Assembly: GCF_001428895.1 (NCBI RefSeq)
Contig: NZ_LMJA01000012.1
Span: 249,313 to 313,312 of the forward strand
Source: Mycobacterium sp. Root265
Lineage (GTDB): Bacteria; Actinomycetota; Actinomycetes; Mycobacteriales; Mycobacteriaceae
Direction: 5' to 3'
Length of the DNA: 64,000 nt
Shown here in pieces: positions 51,909 through 60,188 of the stretch. The notes below the pieces were generated by a model. That model had not been told where the DNA came from, searched no databases, and saw only the letters and a list, made by a program, of their open reading frames with translations. The translations under genes were made by a program, and so were the position numbers. Numbering within the stretch: position 1 is the first letter of the stretch; every line of letters begins with the position of its first letter.

Positions 51909-53488
51909 CCGCCGGCCGCGACCTCGAGGCCCCGTTTCACTTCCAGCCTGCGCAGCTTGCCCGACGACGTCCTGGGCAGCGTGCCCGGTTTGACGAACAC
52001 CACGTCGGCGGGAACCACACCGCAGCCCGAGGCGACCTGTTGCATGAGCGCGGCACGGGCACCCGGCTCGTCGGGGCCGCGGAACTCCGCGGTGACGACG
52101 AGGCCGGGGCGGATGGAACCCTCACCGACGCCGACGGCCACCACCGCACCCTCGCGCACCCCGGGCACCAGTGCGGCGATCCGTTCGACCTCGGCCGGGA
52201 AGATGTTGCGGCCGGCGACGGTGATGATCTCCTTGGCGCGTCCGCACACCACCAGACCGCCGTCGACGAAGTAGCCCAGATCGCCTGTGCGGAACCATTC
52301 TTCGGTGGTACGGGACGCCTCGCCGAGGTAGCCGGAGAACATGGAGGTGCCGCGGATGGCGATCTCGCCGAGCTCACGGTCGGCGACCTCGGTGGCGGCG
52401 TTCTCGTAGGGTTCGATGCGGACTTCCATCCCGGGGATGGCCGCACCCAGGATGGCATGCCGGCGCGGCGCGGCGCCGCCCTCGGTCGTGAACACCGTCT
52501 CATCGATGAGCATACCGACGCCCGGCACCGGAACCGTTACCGCACAGGTGGATTCGGCCAGACCATAGGACGGTGACAGCGCGCCCGCGGAGAAGCCGAA
52601 GCGTGCCATCTCGGTGGCGAAGCGCTCGGTCAGTTCGCAGTCGACAGGTTCGCCGCCGTTGAGCGCGAAGCGCAGGGCAGACAGATCGACATCGGTGACC
52701 CGCCGCGAGTACTTGCCGATCATCCCGTAGGCCATGTTGGGCGCCGCGGTGACCGACGCTCCGCTCTCGGACAGCCAATTCAGCCAGCGGAACGGTGACG
52801 CCTGGAACGCCGAGGTGGGCGCCTGCCAGACGTCGGTGCCGGCCAGCGCCCCGGAGAGCAGGAAGCTCAGGCCCATATCGTGATAGAGCGGTAGCCAGGA
52901 GCATCCGACATCGCCGGGACGGACCCCGATCCGGTCGTTGAGGCCGCCGATATTGGCCAGCACCGCGGCGGGCGGCAGTTGCACGGTCTTGGGCGTGCCG
53001 GTGGACCCCGCGGTGCCCTGCATGATCGCGACCGGAGCGTCCAGGCACGGCAGCCGCAAGCTTGTGGACCGCCGTGGATGCGCCACCGTCGCGAGATCGA
53101 AGATGTCCGGTGATTCGCCAGCGCTGGAGAGCTTTTCGAGATAGACACCCTGGCTGCCGACGCGCCCGGCCGAGATGCCCCGGAACCGGGCCTGGGTGGC
53201 CTGCGCCCACTGCGTGGTGTCGGCACCGCGGATCGGTCCCGGCAGGATGGACACCGCCGAGCCTGCCAGGAAGGCACCGATGACCGAGGAGATCAGTTCG
53301 GCGGTCGGTTCGCCGACCAGACCCAGACGGCGAATGTCCTCGGTGAGCAGATATTCGGCGACGTTCTCCGCACGCGCGTAGATCTCCGGCCACGGGTGGC
53401 GGATCCACTGGCCGTCGGCGAGCAGCACCAGATCGCCGACGCCGGCGGTCAACGACTCGGCCAGCGCGGACGCCAGAGGGTTCACCAT
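51905..53488 (-). CDS. mbtM: Mycobactin acyl-AMP ligase MbtM (FadD33-type)
   Basis: This 527-residue fatty-acyl-AMP ligase has the P-loop [23 protein letters not shown], the A5-like [23 protein letters not shown] and a C-terminal [12 protein letters not shown]. Many blocks match M. tuberculosis MbtM/FadD33 as I remember it ([45 protein letters not shown]). MbtM activates a long-chain fatty acid and loads it on the carrier MbtL for the mycobactin lysine side chain. In M. tuberculosis it sits with mbtL, mbtN and mbtT; none of these is adjacent here. No IdeR-type box is seen upstream. A TATAGT hexamer eight bases before the ATG suggests a leaderless start. Confidence 0.85.
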   Translation of the reverse strand: MVNPLASALAESLTAGVGDLVLLADGQWIRHPWPEIYARAENVAEYLLTEDIRRLGLVGEPTAELISSVIGAFLAGSAVSILPGPIRGADTTQWAQATQARFRGISAGRVGSQGVYLEKLSSAGESPDIFDLATVAHPRRSTSLRLPCLDAPVAIMQGTAGSTGTPKTVQLPPAAVLANIGGLNDRIGVRPGDVGCSWLPLYHDMGLSFLLSGALAGTDVWQAPTSAFQASPFRWLNWLSESGASVTAAPNMAYGMIGKYSRRVTDVDLSALRFALNGGEPVDCELTERFATEMARFGFSAGALSPSYGLAESTCAVTVPVPGVGMLIDETVFTTEGGAAPRRHAILGAAIPGMEVRIEPYENAATEVADRELGEIAIRGTSMFSGYLGEASRTTEEWFRTGDLGYFVDGGLVVCGRAKEIITVAGRNIFPAEVERIAALVPGVREGAVVAVGVGEGSIRPGLVVTAEFRGPDEPGARAALMQQVASGCGVVPADVVFVKPGTLPRTSSGKLRRLEVKRGLEVAAGG

Positions 53489-53496
53489 GACTGGAA

Positions 53497-53502
53497 ACTA
53501 TA
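53497..53502 (-). promoter_or_regulatory. -10 element for a possibly leaderless mbtM
   Basis: On the minus strand TATAGT lies eight bases upstream of the mbtM ATG and no Shine-Dalgarno sequence is present. Transcription would begin at or within two bases of the ATG. Confidence 0.35.
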
Positions 53503-53617
53503 TGACGTTTGCTCGTTATGGTTTCGTCCACTGACGACGGCGACAATTTGACAACGGTTCGGTGGTTGTGCGCAAATCCATGACCTGCCGCGCATCGGGC
53601 TGGATTATTCGCCGGTC

Positions 53618-53635
53618 GCTGAGGAGTTCCTCAGC
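53618..53635. promoter_or_regulatory. 18-bp palindrome upstream of the DUF309 gene
   Basis: GCTGAGGA-GT-TCCTCAGC is an 8-bp perfect inverted repeat with a two-base centre, too tight for a stable RNA loop and so more like a dimer-binding operator. It lies 67 bp upstream of the DUF309 start, in the 214-bp divergent gap that also serves mbtM. A TTGACA string is at 53548-53553. Confidence 0.35.
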
Positions 53636-53702
53636 TACCGGTGCGAGGCCCGATCGTCGATGCGGACCGCCCGGCGCCAGCGGCTACTGCCAAGCTGTAG
53701 CG

Positions 53703-54191
53703 GTGGGTTCCGATGCCGAGCGCGACCGCGACGACACCGGACGGCCGCGCAACACCCGGCCCCGCGATGCGCTGGGTCGGCCACTGCCCTATGGCAGCAC
53801 CGGCGTGCCACGCATCCCCGACGACCTCCGGCTGTCCCCGGCGCAGACCTTGCGCTACGCCCAGGATCTGCTCGACCGCGGGCAGGCATTCGGCGCGCAC
53901 GAGGTGCTGGAGTCTGCGTGGAAGGACGGCCCCGATGAGGAACGCGCGCTGTGGCAGGGCCTGGCGCAGCTGGCGGTAGGCATCACCCACGTGCAACGCG
54001 GTAACCGCTCGGGTGCGGCCTCATTGCTGCGCCGGGCATCGGGGCGGCTGCGCCTGATCGACCTGCCCGCCCGGTACGGCATCGACGTCGCCGGGTTGAT
54101 CGGCCGCGCCGACGCACTGGCCGGTGATCTCGACGCCGGCCGCGATATCGCCCCCGACCTGCTGCGGATCCGGCTAGTCGGCGCTGACTAG
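53703..54191 (+). CDS. DUF309 domain protein
   Basis: This 162-residue protein has a DUF309 helical domain: AQDLLDRGQAFGAHEVLESAWKDGP, where the conserved Phe-x-Ala-His-Glu and Trp are seen, and WQGLAQLAVGITHVQRGN. The function is unknown; a metal- or ligand-binding role for the His-Glu motif is possible. The first 35 residues are charged and probably disordered. The GTG at 53703 has no ribosome site and may be leaderless; longer upstream frames lack family similarity. The PucR gene begins 32 bp after its stop, so they may be co-transcribed. Confidence 0.75.
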   Translation: MGSDAERDRDDTGRPRNTRPRDALGRPLPYGSTGVPRIPDDLRLSPAQTLRYAQDLLDRGQAFGAHEVLESAWKDGPDEERALWQGLAQLAVGITHVQRGNRSGAASLLRRASGRLRLIDLPARYGIDVAGLIGRADALAGDLDAGRDIAPDLLRIRLVGAD

Positions 54192-54223
54192 GCTGGATAT
54201 CCGGCACGATAGAGGAGCGGCTC

Positions 54224-55735
54224 ATGGTCACCCTGGACCGCCTGGTGAACGTCCTGGGCAGTTACGGCGTGCGCTTGTGCAACTCGGCGATACCGCGCTC
54301 GGCGGTGCTGCGCAGTGTGGTGCTGCACGAGGCGACCGCCGGGAGCGGCCCGGTCATCGGCGATGTACTACTGGCCGTCGGCGCGCAATCGGTGCCCGAG
54401 GCGCTGCAGTGGGCGCGTTCCAGCCAGTCGGTGGCCGTCCTCAGCCGCGGTGACGACACCGGCGTCGGCGAGGAATCCGGGATCGCGGTGCTGGTGGTGG
54501 ACCCGGCGGTGCCGTGGAGCGAGCTGGCCGCCATCGTCTACGGGCTGGTACTGGAGGGCCGCGAGACCGCCGCCGGCCGCGGCCCCACCGACCTGTTCGC
54601 GCTGGCCGACAGCGTGGCCGACTCGATCGGCTGCGCGGTCACCATCGAGGACGCCCATTCGGGGCTGCTCGCGTACTCGCGGCTGCAGGCGCACGCCGAT
54701 GCGGCCCGGGCCGACACCATCCTGAACCGCCAGGCACCCCCGGCTGTGCACGAGTTACTCAGCGCCCGTGGCATTTTCGCACACCTGTCGATCTCCGACG
54801 AACCGATGTTCGTCGAGGCCGATCCCGCCCACGGCCTGACCGGGCGGACGGTGGTGGCGGTGCGGGCCGGCCGCGAACTGCTCGGTTCGGTCTGGGTGAC
54901 GTGCCGGGAACCGCTGGACGACACCCGGCGCCGGGCACTGTCCGACGGTGCACGCACCGTGGCCATGCACGTCCTGCGCTCCCGCGCGAGCGCCGACCTG
55001 GAACGTCAGGTCGAGTCCGATCTGGTGGCGCGGCTGCTGGAGGGCTCCGCCGATTCCGCCACGGCGGCCAGCAGGCTCGGGCTGCGCCAGACCGCGCTGC
55101 GGGTGATCGCCGTGCACGCCGACATCGCGGGTGAACCGCATGCCGCGCTACTGCTCGCGTTCGAGCACGCCACCTCCGGATTCGGCTGGTCCCGTCCGGG
55201 CCGCAGCAGCCTTGGCCGCAACACCCTCTACACCGTGCTGCCGAGCGAGGATGTCGATCCGGCCCGGCGCTGGGTGAGCGCGATGCGCGCCGCGCTGCCG
55301 GCTCACGCCACGATCCGGGCCGGTATCAGCGCGCCGGCCGAGGCCACCGAACTGGCGGCGGCCCGGCAAGAGGCCGACGAGTGCCTGGCGCTGCACGAGG
55401 ACCCGTCGACCCCGGATGCCGTACCCGCCTACGACGAATCGTGGCACGACATCCTGCTGCAGCGGCTGCGCACCGCGGCCAGGTCCACCCGGGTGCCGGC
55501 GCGCGGACCGGTGGCCGACCTACGGCGTCACGACGCCGCGCAGTCCACCCAGTACGTGGCGACGTTGCGGGCCTGGTTGACCGCGCAGGGCGACCTCGCG
55601 CAGGCCGGCGAGGCGCTCGGTGTCCACGAGAACACCGTGCGCTACCGGCTGCGCAAGATGGCGGAGGTGACCACGCTGGACCTCGACGACCCGCACAAAC
55701 GGCTGGCGATGACGATCGAGCTCGCAGCGCACTGA
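54224..55735 (+). CDS. PucR-family transcriptional regulator
   Basis: This 503-residue regulator has an N-terminal sensing region (PucR-like, residues 20-150), a central GGDEF-like/CdaR-type part and a C-terminal PucR helix-turn-helix (AQYVATLRAWLTAQGDLAQA-type start, then GEALGVHENTVRYRLRKMAEV near residues 465-490). PucR/CdaR proteins often control purine, amino-acid or nitrogen metabolism. GAGGAG lies upstream of the ATG. Its target cannot be told; the DUF309 gene upstream and the nitrogen-scavenging operon about 3 kb downstream are possibilities. Confidence 0.86.
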   Translation: MVTLDRLVNVLGSYGVRLCNSAIPRSAVLRSVVLHEATAGSGPVIGDVLLAVGAQSVPEALQWARSSQSVAVLSRGDDTGVGEESGIAVLVVDPAVPWSELAAIVYGLVLEGRETAAGRGPTDLFALADSVADSIGCAVTIEDAHSGLLAYSRLQAHADAARADTILNRQAPPAVHELLSARGIFAHLSISDEPMFVEADPAHGLTGRTVVAVRAGRELLGSVWVTCREPLDDTRRRALSDGARTVAMHVLRSRASADLERQVESDLVARLLEGSADSATAASRLGLRQTALRVIAVHADIAGEPHAALLLAFEHATSGFGWSRPGRSSLGRNTLYTVLPSEDVDPARRWVSAMRAALPAHATIRAGISAPAEATELAAARQEADECLALHEDPSTPDAVPAYDESWHDILLQRLRTAARSTRVPARGPVADLRRHDAAQSTQYVATLRAWLTAQGDLAQAGEALGVHENTVRYRLRKMAEVTTLDLDDPHKRLAMTIELAAH

Positions 55736-55854
55736 GGCATGTCGGGAACCGACAAACACCACGGGTCCGGTTGTCCCGTCCGGGCAAGGCCCCCGGGGTG
55801 CGCCCGGGCCACCATCGAAGGGACGGCCCGATCGACGGCCGATGAGGAGAACCC

Positions 55855-56310
55855 ATGCGCCCGAATCACCAGGTGTGGATCAGCAGGCAGGCCCGCGACC
55901 GGATGGAAGCCGAGCTCGCCGACCTACTGGCGGTGAGCGCCGATGACGACACCACCGATTGGGATGTGCACCAGGCCCGCAAGGCACGGATCTGGCAGAT
56001 CCAGGATCTGCTGATGAACGCCGCCATCGACGAGATGCCGGCCGATGACGGAATCGCGGAACCCGGAATGATTCTCACCGTGCGCTTCGACGGCACCGGT
56101 GAGACGGAGACCTTCCTGCTGGGCACGCCGATCGCCGAGCTCGGGGACCTGGAGGTGTGTTCGGCGCAGTCGCCGCTGGGCGATGCGCTCTCCGGTGCCC
56201 GTCCCGGGGAACAGCGCAGCTATCGGGTGCCCAGCGGCGCACAGGTGTCGGTGACCTTGCTCGACGCGGCGCCGTACGGGGTGCGCACACCGGACCCGGC
56301 CGCCGGCTGA
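55855..56310 (+). CDS. GreA/GreB-type elongation factor-like protein
   Basis: This 151-residue protein matches the Gre family in its C-terminal half: MILTVRFDGTGETETFLLG, then SAQSPLGDALSGARPGEQRSYRVP, the FKBP-like Gre domain with the SPLG and ALxGxxxG signatures. The N-terminal part is shorter than the GreA coiled coil, and the tip has acidic residues in DDDTTDWD; whether it can stimulate RNAP cleavage is unclear. Mycobacteria carry such Gre-like proteins besides GreA. AGGAG precedes the ATG. It is convergent with the next gene with a one-base gap. Confidence 0.83.
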   Translation: MRPNHQVWISRQARDRMEAELADLLAVSADDDTTDWDVHQARKARIWQIQDLLMNAAIDEMPADDGIAEPGMILTVRFDGTGETETFLLGTPIAELGDLEVCSAQSPLGDALSGARPGEQRSYRVPSGAQVSVTLLDAAPYGVRTPDPAAG

Positions 56311-56311
56311 T

Positions 56312-56950
56312 CTACTGCGGGTTGCAGATGCCCTGCAGTTTGGCGTTCTCGTCGTCGGCATCCTTCACACGTTCCTGGTGTGCCGGGTCGTCGCTCGGGA
56401 TGTTGGCGACCGCGGCGGCCCCGACGTCCATCAACGCGTTGCCGAAGGCCCGTGCGGCCTCGGCGAGTTGCGGTTCGGTGGCGGGGTCGACCCGGTTCAG
56501 CATGTACTGACCCCCGCCGTAGAGCGCGAGCCGTGCGTTGGTGGCGATGGCGATGGCGCCGATGGCGTCACCGTCGGCGGCCTGTAGGCCGCTGCTGTTG
56601 GCCACCCCGGTGCTGACCACCAGGAACGCGTCGCACACCTTGGCCTTTGCCTCGTCGCGCTGGGCGTCGGTGAAGGTCGGCTCCGGTGCCTCGGTCGGCT
56701 GTGCGGTGGGCGCGTCGATGGGGGTCAGCGGATTGCGCCACATGTAGGCCGACGCACCGAGGGTGGCGATGGCCAGCAGCATGGCGATGACGGCGATGAC
56801 CACCGGGCTGCGTCCGGCCGGCTGCTCCGCGTCGTCGCTGGTCGTGTCTGCGGGTGCGGCCTGCTTGCTGCCGTTCACCTCGTTGGCTTCGTCTTCCGAA
56901 GCGGTGTCCTCGCGGACGGCGTCGTCCTCGGGCGTGGTTTCGTCAGGCAC
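56312..56950 (-). CDS. Membrane-anchored hypothetical protein
   Basis: This 212-residue protein has a very acidic N-terminus (residues 1-45, many Asp/Glu), one transmembrane helix (PVVIAVIAMLLAIATLGASAY, about 49-69), a Pro/Thr-rich linker and a helical extracytoplasmic domain with two Cys residues (KVCDAFLVV near 106 and LQGICNP at the end). The topology resembles Mce-associated-type membrane proteins of mycobacteria, but I cannot assign a family. The GTG start is the first in frame before the acidic region. No operon partner is evident. Confidence 0.75.
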   Translation of the reverse strand: MPDETTPEDDAVREDTASEDEANEVNGSKQAAPADTTSDDAEQPAGRSPVVIAVIAMLLAIATLGASAYMWRNPLTPIDAPTAQPTEAPEPTFTDAQRDEAKAKVCDAFLVVSTGVANSSGLQAADGDAIGAIAIATNARLALYGGGQYMLNRVDPATEPQLAEAARAFGNALMDVGAAAVANIPSDDPAHQERVKDADDENAKLQGICNPQ

Positions 56951-57013
56951 GCCGGCAATCGTAGCAACGCGGTGCCGGCGGGCAGGTCGCCCGCATCGGG
57001 TGTTTGCCCAGTT

Positions 57014-57547
57014 CTACGGGGTTGTCCGCAGCGCGCCGTCCAGGATTTCCATCAGCTGAGCGGTGCGGGTGCGGCCGGCCGGGGCGGGCGGATAGCGCCG
57101 CAGAATCTCGCGCAGCTCGGGTGTGGCGCGGGCGGCGGCCCGCGCTATCGCGCCCTGCGCGGCGGCCGGGTCGGAGCCGGCGGTGATCTCGGCGATTCGT
57201 GCGGCGTTGGCATCGGCGCGCAGGATGTGGCCCACCTGATGTGCTTTGGCGATCGGATGCAGGTAGGCGGCGGACGCCGCGTCCCCGGCGGCCTGGGCGG
57301 CCAGCCGCGCGACCTCACCGGCGGCGGACGCCGCTGCACGGTGCGCGTCCATCGAGGTGGTGCGCTGCAGTGCGGTGCGTGGCGCACCGCCGGCGAAGAG
57401 CCACGCCGCCGCGACGGCGTCGCGTGGCCGGGGATCATCGGGATGGATGTCGGTATAGAACGGAAGCAGCGCTTCGGCTGCCGTCGCCACATACCGGGCG
57501 ACGACCCGCAGGTCGTCGCCCGACAGGTCGAGGGCGGCCGGCGTCAC
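57014..57547 (-). CDS. Imm5-like putative immunity protein
   Basis: This 177-residue all-helical, Ala-rich protein has the layout of the Imm5-type putative immunity family: LSGDDLRVVARYVATAAEALLPFY, then DPRPRDAVAAAWLFAGG, then a run of short helices with AHRAAASAAGEVARLAAQAAG and HPIAKAHQVGHILRA. Similar proteins are often misnamed exonuclease SbcC. The family was predicted from polymorphic-toxin loci to neutralise toxins, but no toxin gene is nearby. The GTG overlaps the stop of the upstream gene (GTGA), so it is translated with that unknown protein. Confidence 0.6.
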   Translation of the reverse strand: MTPAALDLSGDDLRVVARYVATAAEALLPFYTDIHPDDPRPRDAVAAAWLFAGGAPRTALQRTTSMDAHRAAASAAGEVARLAAQAAGDAASAAYLHPIAKAHQVGHILRADANAARIAEITAGSDPAAAQGAIARAAARATPELREILRRYPPAPAGRTRTAQLMEILDGALRTTP

Positions 57548-58431
57548 CGGTGGTCGGGGTACAGGCCGTACGTGCCGGGCGCCAGTTCCATCCGTTCCAG
57601 GAACACCTGCATGGTGCCCAGCATCTGCCAGTGCAGGCGTTGAAGCCGTTGTGCGAGTTCGGGGCCGGGCTCGAAGACTGCCGAACCAGAGGGCGGTGGC
57701 AGCTCGCCGAGGATCCGCGCCATGTCCACCTCGATGAAGGTGTAGTCACCGTAGGGCCGTTTCGGATCGGCCGCGGCCGCCGGGTAGCGGCCGGCGTCGA
57801 GCCGGTCTCCGCATTCATATTCCGAGGGCCAGCGGATCTCGATGGCGCGCAACAGCTGTAGGTGATCCTCGGTGACGATCACCTGCCCGTCATCATCGAG
57901 GCCCGCGTCGTCATCGGACAGTTCGCCGTAGCCGCGCAAGGCGCTACGCACCTCCGCGGGTTGCAGGTTCGTCAGCGCGTAGCGGCCGGGCGCCAGGGTG
58001 CCGTGCCGCAGTGCGCGGGCCAGCAGGAAGTACATCTCGACGTGGCGGCGGCCGAGTTCGTCGGCGTCCTCGGTCCCGAAGACCTCGGCCAGTTGGGCGA
58101 GCAGGTCGGCGCGGCCGTACGGCCGGTCCGGATCCAACATCGGCGCCCCGCGTTCGGCACCGTCCCAGCCGAGCCGCGCCGTGCGCAGCAGCCGGAGGTG
58201 GTCGGCGGTGATCTCCAGGGATCCGTCGCCGAACCAGTCCCCGCCGTCCAATCCGAGTTCGTCGCCCGGGTCACTCCACATCTCGTACACCGAGTCCGGC
58301 ACGTTGACGCGGTTCGTCCTGAACATGGCGTCGGTGGCGGCCTGCAGCGCCGCCTCGTGCTCGCCGCCGTTACCGCGGGAGCGTCGGTAGGCGCCGGCGA
58401 ACCTGACCATGAACTTGGCGCGCTCGAACAC
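57544..58431 (-). CDS. Unknown protein with an internal duplication
   Basis: This 295-residue soluble protein belongs to no family I recognise. It contains two imperfect copies of a unit of about 110 residues. Copy 1 has ITADHLRLLRTARLGW, DPDRPYG, LAQLAEVFG and TLAPGRYALTNL. Copy 2 has VTEDHLQLLRAIEIRW, DPKRPYG, MARILG and ELAPGTYGLYPD. The N-terminal 75 residues are different (FERAKFMVRFAGAYRR). GTG 58431 is chosen because AGGAGA lies five bases upstream; a GTG one codon earlier is possible. It is translationally coupled to the Imm5-like gene, so the two probably act together. Confidence 0.7.
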   Translation of the reverse strand: MFERAKFMVRFAGAYRRSRGNGGEHEAALQAATDAMFRTNRVNVPDSVYEMWSDPGDELGLDGGDWFGDGSLEITADHLRLLRTARLGWDGAERGAPMLDPDRPYGRADLLAQLAEVFGTEDADELGRRHVEMYFLLARALRHGTLAPGRYALTNLQPAEVRSALRGYGELSDDDAGLDDDGQVIVTEDHLQLLRAIEIRWPSEYECGDRLDAGRYPAAAADPKRPYGDYTFIEVDMARILGELPPPSGSAVFEPGPELAQRLQRLHWQMLGTMQVFLERMELAPGTYGLYPDHR

Positions 58432-58493
58432 CACTTCTCCTTCCACCGGCTCCCTGCGATGTCGAGCTTAGGCAGCACCGGAACCGCCGATAC

Positions 58494-58507
58494 CTGTCAC
58501 TTGACAG
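58494..58507. promoter_or_regulatory. Dyad CTGTCA-CT-TGACAG, copy 1
   Basis: A perfect 6-bp inverted repeat with a two-base centre. A near copy lies at 58589-58602, 95 bp away, about nine helical turns, so both face the same side of the DNA. It overlaps a GlnR-type box. Confidence 0.5.
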
Positions 58508-58511
58508 AAAC
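58496..58511 (+). promoter_or_regulatory. GlnR box 1 (GTCAC-N6-GAAAC)
   Basis: GTCAC-TTGACA-GAAAC matches the actinobacterial GlnR consensus GTnAC-N6-GAAAC at every defined base. It lies 137 bp upstream of the first gene of the DUF1989/carboxylase operon, as expected for a nitrogen-limitation gene set. Confidence 0.6.
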
Positions 58512-58522
58512 ATTCGCAGCAC

Positions 58523-58534
58523 GCTGTTAACAGC
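58523..58534. promoter_or_regulatory. 12-bp perfect palindrome
   Basis: GCTGTTAACAGC is a perfect palindrome between the two GlnR-type boxes. It may be another protein-binding site. Confidence 0.35.
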
Positions 58535-58547
58535 ATCCGAATCATCG

Positions 58548-58563
58548 GTTACATCACGGCAAC
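58548..58563 (+). promoter_or_regulatory. GlnR box 2 (GTTAC-N6-GCAAC)
   Basis: GTTAC-ATCACG-GCAAC differs from the GlnR consensus only in C for A at the second base of the right half. It is 52 bp after box 1 (five helical turns), as for paired GlnR binding. Confidence 0.5.
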
Positions 58564-58588
58564 CACCACCGCCCGCCCGGCGCGAAAA

Positions 58589-58602
58589 CTGTCATCTGAC
58601 AG
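58589..58602. promoter_or_regulatory. Dyad CTGTCA-TC-TGACAG, copy 2
   Basis: Perfect 6-bp inverted repeat, the same arms as 58494-58507. Read as GTCAT-N6-GAAAG it is also an imperfect third GlnR-type site. Confidence 0.45.
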
Positions 58603-58605
58603 AAA

Positions 58606-58624
58606 GCCCGCCTTCCCGGCGGGC
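58606..58624 (+). other. Leader hairpin before the DUF1989 operon
   Basis: GCCCGCC-TTCCC-GGCGGGC forms a perfect 7-bp GC stem ending 23 bases before the first start codon. If transcribed it would lie in the 5' leader, just upstream of the GAGGGTGG ribosome site. I do not recognise it as a guanidine riboswitch; an attenuator role is possible. Confidence 0.35.
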
Positions 58625-58647
58625 TCCCGACTTCTCGAGGGTGGTCA

Positions 58648-59511
58648 GTGAGCAGCACCGACACGGCGTCCGAAACCGCCACCACGGCAGGGGCCCGCGC
58701 GCATGCCCGCGCCCAGCACGGACGCACCGCAGAGTTCATGCGCCACATTCCGGCGTCGTCGTCCCCGACGGCACCTGCGGCGGTGCCCGCCGAATCCCTG
58801 GTGTGGTCCGAAACCGTGGCACCGGGCGGCTATTCGAGCGCCACACTGGCCCGCGGCACCAGGATCCGGCTCACCGACACCGTCGGTGACGCCTGCGCAC
58901 ACCTGCTGCTGCACCGCGCCGACGCACCCCATGAGCGCCTCAATGTCGCCGACACCGTGAAGGTGCCGTGGCAGGCCTACCTCGGCAACGGCCATCCGCT
59001 GCTCAGCGGATTCGGCCGGGCGTTGGCCACCATCATCTCCGACACCTCCGGATCCCACGACGCACTGACCGGAACCTCCACGCGTGCAGGCAATCTGGAG
59101 CGTTACGGTGCGGCCGCACCGGAGTCCCCCTCCCCCGCCGGCCGCGAACTGTTCACCCTCGCCGCGCTGAAACACGGCCTGGACCGCCGCGATCTGCCAC
59201 CCTCGGTGTCCTTTTTCCAGGGGGTCCGCGTGCAGGCCGACGGCACCTTCGACTGGCTCGGTTCAGCGGGTGCCAACACCTCGGTGGAGCTGTTGCTGCA
59301 TGTCGATGCCATTGTGCTGGTGGCCAATACGGCTCATCCGTTGGATCCCCGGGCAGAGTTCACCTGCTCGCCGCTGCTGATCCACGCCTGGCCCGCACCC
59401 GCCGACCTGGGCCGGCTCACCGACGGCGACCTGGTGGGGCCGCTGGGACCCGAACACCGCCAAGCCATCGCCAACACCGATGCCGACCTCACCGCAAGGG
59501 GACAGCTGTGA
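58648..59511 (+). CDS. DUF1989 protein (urea amidolyase-associated / carboxyguanidine deiminase-type subunit 1)
   Basis: This 287-residue DUF1989 protein was formerly called urea amidolyase-associated protein 1. Such proteins, in pairs, were shown in Pseudomonas to be carboxyguanidine deiminase (CgdAB), turning carboxyguanidine into allophanate and ammonia. The core motif in this copy reads SHDALTGTSTRAGNLERYG; the Cys seen in the partner (Cys108) is Thr here, so this may be a non-catalytic or differently functioning subunit. The first 45 residues are Ala/Thr/Ser-rich. The GTG follows GAGGGTGG. It is first in an operon with its partner, a carboxylase and allophanate hydrolase. Confidence 0.85.
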   Translation: MSSTDTASETATTAGARAHARAQHGRTAEFMRHIPASSSPTAPAAVPAESLVWSETVAPGGYSSATLARGTRIRLTDTVGDACAHLLLHRADAPHERLNVADTVKVPWQAYLGNGHPLLSGFGRALATIISDTSGSHDALTGTSTRAGNLERYGAAAPESPSPAGRELFTLAALKHGLDRRDLPPSVSFFQGVRVQADGTFDWLGSAGANTSVELLLHVDAIVLVANTAHPLDPRAEFTCSPLLIHAWPAPADLGRLTDGDLVGPLGPEHRQAIANTDADLTARGQL

Positions 59512-60188
59512 CCACCACTGCCATCGTGCCCGCCCTGATCGAAGGAACGGTCGTGCTCGACGAGTACGTCGCGGCGCGCGCCGCCTGGTCGGCGGTCGTG
59601 GCCGCCGGCGACGTCCTCACCATCGTCGACCTCGCCGGCAATCAGGCCGTCGACTGCCTGCTCTACGCCGCCGCGGACACCGGCGTGCGGTATTCGGCAC
59701 AGGAGACGATCCGTCGCCAGGGCCGGATCACGCTGACCACCGGATCGGTGCTGCGCGCGGACACCGGAGACGCGTTGATGACCGTCGTCGCCGACGAAGT
59801 GGGCGTGCACGACACCCTGGGCGGCGCCTGCTCCAAGGAATCCAACACGTTGCGGTACGGCCAGCACACCCGCGCCCAGCACGGCTGCCTGGAGAACTTC
59901 CTGCTGGAGGGGTCCCGGCACGGGCTGGGCGCACGGGATCTCGCCAGCAACATCAACTGGTTCATGAACGTGCCGGTGGACCCCGACGGTGCGCTCGGCA
60001 TCGTCGACGGGTTGTCCGGACCTGGTAAGCGGGTTGCCCTGCGCGCCGATATCGACACCCTGGTCCTGGTGTCGAACTGCCCGCAGATCAACAACCCCTG
60101 CAATGCATTCGACCCGACACCGGTCCGGATGATCGTCACCCGACCTGCCGGGGCGGGCGCAGCAACCGGACATGGGGAGGCAGTGTGA
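59508..60188 (+). CDS. DUF1989 protein (carboxyguanidine deiminase-type subunit 2)
   Basis: This 226-residue DUF1989 partner protein has the full motif GVHDTLGGACSKESNTLRYG with His101, Asp102 and Cys108, then His120, His125 and Cys127. These are likely metal or catalytic residues. With the upstream DUF1989 protein it should form the carboxyguanidine deiminase. The GTG overlaps the upstream stop by four bases, and longer frames lie within that gene. The stop overlaps the carboxylase start by four bases. Confidence 0.85.
   Translation: MTTTAIVPALIEGTVVLDEYVAARAAWSAVVAAGDVLTIVDLAGNQAVDCLLYAAADTGVRYSAQETIRRQGRITLTTGSVLRADTGDALMTVVADEVGVHDTLGGACSKESNTLRYGQHTRAQHGCLENFLLEGSRHGLGARDLASNINWFMNVPVDPDGALGIVDGLSGPGKRVALRADIDTLVLVSNCPQINNPCNAFDPTPVRMIVTRPAGAGAATGHGEAV

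Noticed and set aside
53489-53702. IdeR iron box upstream of mbtM
   Set aside because: No 19-bp TTAGG...CCTAA-type palindrome is visible by eye in this gap.
58447-58647. Guanidine-I (ykkC) riboswitch before the DUF1989 operon
   Set aside because: I looked for the conserved ykkC loops because riboswitches often control such operons, but saw only a simple GC hairpin and protein-type dyads.
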